From Gemmatimonadota bacterium (lineage in GTDB: Bacteria; Gemmatimonadota; Gemmatimonadetes; Gemmatimonadales; GWC2-71-9): DNA of 8,197 nt. The notes beneath the pieces were generated by a model. That model had not been told where the DNA came from. It worked only from the letters and a program-made list of their open reading frames with translations, and made no database searches. Where the stretch lies: the NCBI GenBank assembly GCA_003220955.1, contig QHTW01000014.1, positions 1-8,197 on the forward strand, read 5' to 3'. Both the position numbers and the translations under genes were made by a program. Shown here one piece after another: positions 6,274 through 8,197 of the stretch (position 1 is the stretch's first letter; the number at the start of each line of letters is the position of its first letter).

Positions 6274-6309
6274 GAGCCTCACGCAACTTTCAGGCGTGGG
6301 GCTTTTGTT
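6274..6309 (+). terminator. Intrinsic terminator behind the tRNA-Pro fragment
   Basis: The stem is GCCTCACGC (6276-6284) with GCGTGGGGC (6294-6302), nine pairs including one G-U wobble, with a 9-nt loop. It is followed by TTTTGTT, a U-tract. Lying 16 nt after the tRNA fragment, it is probably the original terminator of the tRNA-Pro gene. It would now also end the Uma2-dehydrogenase-glycosylase transcript. Confidence 0.8.
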
Positions 6310-6344
6310 CAATCGTCAACTGCACGCGAGGATTGAGATTGGGG

Positions 6345-7034
6345 ATGCGGACTCCCGTGATCGTCTCATGGAGCGGTGGCAAAGACAGCGCGCTGCTGGT
6401 TCATCACCTGGAACGCGATCAACAGTACGAGGTCGTGGGCCTCGTCACAACTATTACTCGCGACTACGATCGCATCAGCATGCACGGGATCCGCCGCGCA
6501 ATCCTCGACGCCCAGGTCACTCGGCTCGACCTTCCACTATATGAGGCGATGATTCCAGCAGCCGGGTCGAACGCCGCGTACGAGGCCGCGTTCCTGGCAG
6601 CCCTGGCGGGGGCGCGAGCGGCATTCCGCGATGTCCGCACGGTCGCGTTCGGGGACCTCTTCCTCGAGGACGTCCGCGCCTACCGTGAGCGGCTCCTCGC
6701 GTCGCACTCGTGGCAGCCGCTCTTTCCTCTCTGGGGTCTCGACACCGCAGCCCTCGCACGCCAGTTCGTCGCGGACGGGTTCCGCGCGATCGTGTGTTGC
6801 GTCGACACGCAGCAACTCGCACCCGAGTGGGCGGGCCGCGACTACGACTCCGAGTTTCTCGACACGCTGCCGCACGCCGTAGATCCCTGTGGCGAGCGCG
6901 GCGAGTTCCATACCTGCGTGTACGCCGGCCCGATCTTCCGCCAGCCGCTCGCGTTGCAGCGCGGCGACCGGGTCCGGCGCGAGGGGCGTTTCGAGTACTG
7001 CGACTTGCTTGTACGTGCCACGCAAGCGTCGTGA
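6345..7034 (+). CDS. PP-loop ATPase, diphthine-ammonia ligase-like (DUF71/COG2102)
   Basis: The protein has 229 residues from the ATG at 6345; a TTG at 6333 would add four. It belongs to the adenine-nucleotide alpha-hydrolase superfamily. The PP-loop SGGKDS is at residues 10-15, followed by ISMHGIRRAILDAQ (44-57), FGDLFLEDVRAYRE (102-115) and the family signature DPCGERGEFHT (180-190). Archaeal and eukaryotic relatives (Dph6) amidate diphthine on elongation factor 2. Bacteria have no diphthamide, so the bacterial members act on another, mostly unidentified substrate; ATP-dependent adenylation followed by amidation is the expected chemistry. It follows the tRNA fragment and terminator and therefore probably starts a new transcription unit, perhaps on the resident-chromosome side. 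No clear promoter or strong SD is visible, apart from GAGGA about 12 nt before the ATG. Confidence 0.85.
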   Translation: MRTPVIVSWSGGKDSALLVHHLERDQQYEVVGLVTTITRDYDRISMHGIRRAILDAQVTRLDLPLYEAMIPAAGSNAAYEAAFLAALAGARAAFRDVRTVAFGDLFLEDVRAYRERLLASHSWQPLFPLWGLDTAALARQFVADGFRAIVCCVDTQQLAPEWAGRDYDSEFLDTLPHAVDPCGERGEFHTCVYAGPIFRQPLALQRGDRVRREGRFEYCDLLVRATQAS

Positions 7035-7135
7035 CGTTCGTCACGCGCGATCGCGAGGTGCGTTACCGCGACGCTCTCAGCGAAGTCTTTACCTGTCGAG
7101 CCGTTGATCCAGCAGGACTCATTGTGGACTCAGTC

Positions 7136-7140
7136 GGAGG
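7136..7140 (+). promoter_or_regulatory. Shine-Dalgarno of the small exported protein
   Basis: GGAGG is placed 7 nt before the ATG at 7148. It decides the start of the small exported protein within a much longer open frame that begins inside the PP-loop gene. Confidence 0.7.
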
Positions 7141-7147
7141 TACCAGA

Positions 7148-7537
7148 ATGCTTCGCAAGATCCTCATCCTCGCCGCGGTGCTCGCAGTCCCAAGCGTGCT
7201 TTCGGCGCAGGGCGTTCCAAATGCCAACGCGTCCGACACCGCGAAGTCCAAGGTGGCGGCGCATCGCCAGAACCCGCAGGTGCCGGCGCAGGAAGCGTCG
7301 GACACCGCCAAGTCGAAAGTCGCGCAGCACCGTGCGACGAACGTCCGTGGCAACGCGTCGGGGACGGCCAACCGGCCGGTGACGCCCGCGACTCGTGCCG
7401 TGCCCGCCACGCCCAGCTCGGGCGCGAGCGGCGACACGCCCGCGAGCCCAGCGACACCCGCGCAGCCTGCGGTGCCGGCTTCGCCGTCCAAGAAGCCGTC
7501 GAGCCCCGGCAGCCAGGCAGGTAGTCATCGGCCGTAA
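7148..7537 (+). CDS. Small exported Ala/Pro/Thr-rich protein with internal repeats
   Basis: The product is 129 residues. It begins with a signal peptide (MLRKILILAAVLAVPSVLSA, likely cut at the SAQ-G region), so it should be exported. The mature part has two near-identical 13-residue repeats, ASDTAKSKVAxHR, at 28-40 and 50-62, 22 residues apart, and a degenerate third (ASGTANRPV) at 70-78. After that the chain is low-complexity Pro/Ala/Ser/Thr (about 79-129), probably disordered. There are no cysteines and no recognised domain. I do not recognise the family. Similar short exported proteins with a Gln after the signal cleavage site are common in Gemmatimonadota, from general knowledge. A strong terminator follows 33 nt after the stop, so it looks like a single-gene transcript or the last gene of one. 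Confidence 0.75.
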   Translation: MLRKILILAAVLAVPSVLSAQGVPNANASDTAKSKVAAHRQNPQVPAQEASDTAKSKVAQHRATNVRGNASGTANRPVTPATRAVPATPSSGASGDTPASPATPAQPAVPASPSKKPSSPGSQAGSHRP

Positions 7538-7569
7538 TGCACCACGCGATTGATAGTCGCGTGAACTAT

Positions 7570-7610
7570 CGTGAGGCGCGGCGTTGCGACGTCGCGCCTC
7601 ACGTCGTTTT
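7570..7610 (+). terminator. Strong intrinsic terminator after the small exported protein gene
   Basis: A perfect 11-bp stem, CGTGAGGCGCG (7570-7580) with CGCGCCTCACG (7593-7603), is extended inward by four more pairs (one wobble) to a small loop. It is followed by TCGTTTT (7604-7610). It argues that the ATG at 7537, which overlaps the upstream stop, is not used and that the next gene starts at or after 7609. Confidence 0.8.
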
Positions 7611-7626
7611 GCGGGCTCGTACCGCG

Positions 7627-8197
7627 ATGCTGTCGCTCGCGCTGCTGACCTTCCTTGTCCCTGCGGCGCGCGGCCAGGCGCAGGGCTCGTTCGGACTCGG
7701 CGTCGGCACGGTTCGCTACGCCGGTGGGACGAAGGTCAGTACCGCATCGTTCTCTCCCGCGTGGACGTTCGACTCTCCAAACACCAGCCTAAGCTTCGGT
7801 GGCACGCTCGCGTCCGTCCCGCTCGGCGTCTGGTCGAGCCAGGGCCGCGCGGACGTGTGGGTGTCAACGCCGCCGGCGTTCGGCGGATTGCACCTCGGGC
7901 TCCAGGCACGGCGGCGGGAACGGCCCAAACGGACGGCGGTTGGACAGCGGCAACTCACGGCGTTGCCGAGATCTTGTGGGCCGGACCGGCGTGGGGCGTT
8001 GGCATCGGCGCTGGACCGTCGGCCGGCTGGATCACCAACACATCCTTCGTCGTGGCACTTCACACGCGCGCGCGGGCGTGGTGGCAGGCGGGCACGCGGA
8101 GCTACAACGTGAGTCTCGAACCCACTCGCTTCCTCGGCGCATGGTTCACTGACGCGACCGTGAGCGTCACCAGCAATCGACGAGCCGTCGTCACGTC
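7627..8197 (+). pseudogene. Putative outer-membrane beta-barrel protein, frameshifted and cut by the window end
   Basis: From the ATG at 7627 (or TTG at 7609, which adds RARTA before it) a signal peptide is visible (MLSLALLTFLVPAARGQAQG), then alternating hydrophobic strands such as GSFGLGVGTVRYAGG and TSLSFGGTLASVPLGVW. Up to about GGLHLGLQA (near 7905) the frame is protein-like. Beyond it the frame turns Arg-rich and stops at 8110-8112. The neighbouring frame continues instead with TDGGWTAATHGVAEILWAGPAWGVGIGAG and further beta-strand-like sequence to the end of the window (shown in parts: TDGGWTAATHG, VAEILWAGPAWGVG). One base is therefore missing (or two extra) between about 7891 and 7935, where short G and C runs occur. 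The strand pattern suggests an outer-membrane barrel of unknown function. It could be a real pseudogene or a sequencing error. Confidence 0.6.

Noticed and set aside
6517..7044. Minus-strand open frames opposite the PP-loop gene
   Set aside because: Arg-rich translations with no motifs. The plus strand carries SGGKDS and the family C-terminal signature.
7030..7045. Hairpin CGTGAC-GTTC-GTCACG at the end of the PP-loop gene
   Set aside because: Only six pairs and no following U-tract, so it is not supported as a terminator.
7047..7054. GCGATCGC palindrome
   Set aside because: This octamer is expected by chance in GC-rich DNA, occurs here as an isolated site, and has no promoter or operator context.
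7537..7626. ATG at 7537 overlapping the upstream stop (TAATG) as the start of the barrel gene
   Set aside because: It would place a strong terminator inside the coding region and put Arg- and His-rich residues before a good signal peptide that begins at 7609-7627.

Overview
The window is GC-rich, densely coded bacterial DNA. A TPR-repeat protein resembling the C-terminus of a TPR-type Ser/Thr kinase, signal peptides ending in an Ala-Gln junction, and a mix of SD-led and GTG-started genes suggest a soil-type Gemmatimonadota or Acidobacteriota relative. That assignment is an inference from gene style, not a marker gene.

Layout. (1) Bases 1-1634 (+): the C-terminal part of a TPR protein, joined by an ATGA start/stop overlap to a nitrobindin/THAP4-like heme-binding beta-barrel protein. 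(2) 1684-3153 (-): a lipoprotein with five Asp-box (BNR/sialidase-type) repeats, with its own hairpin terminator. (3) 3371-3621 (-): a small membrane protein whose frame looks broken. (4) 3679-6215 (+): a tight four-gene run of a Uma2-family PD-(D/E)XK nuclease, a zinc alcohol dehydrogenase, an AlkA-type DNA glycosylase, and a second, internally deleted Uma2 copy. Two of its three junctions are ATGA overlaps and the third is a 13-nt gap. The two Uma2 copies are direct repeats flanking the dehydrogenase-glycosylase pair. (5) 6226-6306: the 3' third of a tRNA-Pro followed directly by an intrinsic terminator, with no 5' half. This is what the displaced end of a tRNA-integrated element looks like. 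(6) 6345-8197 (+): a PP-loop ATPase of the diphthine-ammonia ligase (DUF71) family, a small exported protein with internal repeats, a strong terminator, and a frame-shifted outer-membrane beta-barrel-like gene running off the window.

Working model: DNA to the left of about 6226 belongs to an integrated island, or the remains of one, in a tRNA-Pro gene, and resident chromosome resumes to the right. No integrase, transposase, CRISPR array or complete tRNA is present in the window, so the left end of any island lies outside it. Three broken or rearranged frames (about 3420, 6005-6075 and 7900) could reflect gene decay. For the first and last, single-base sequencing or assembly errors explain the data equally well.
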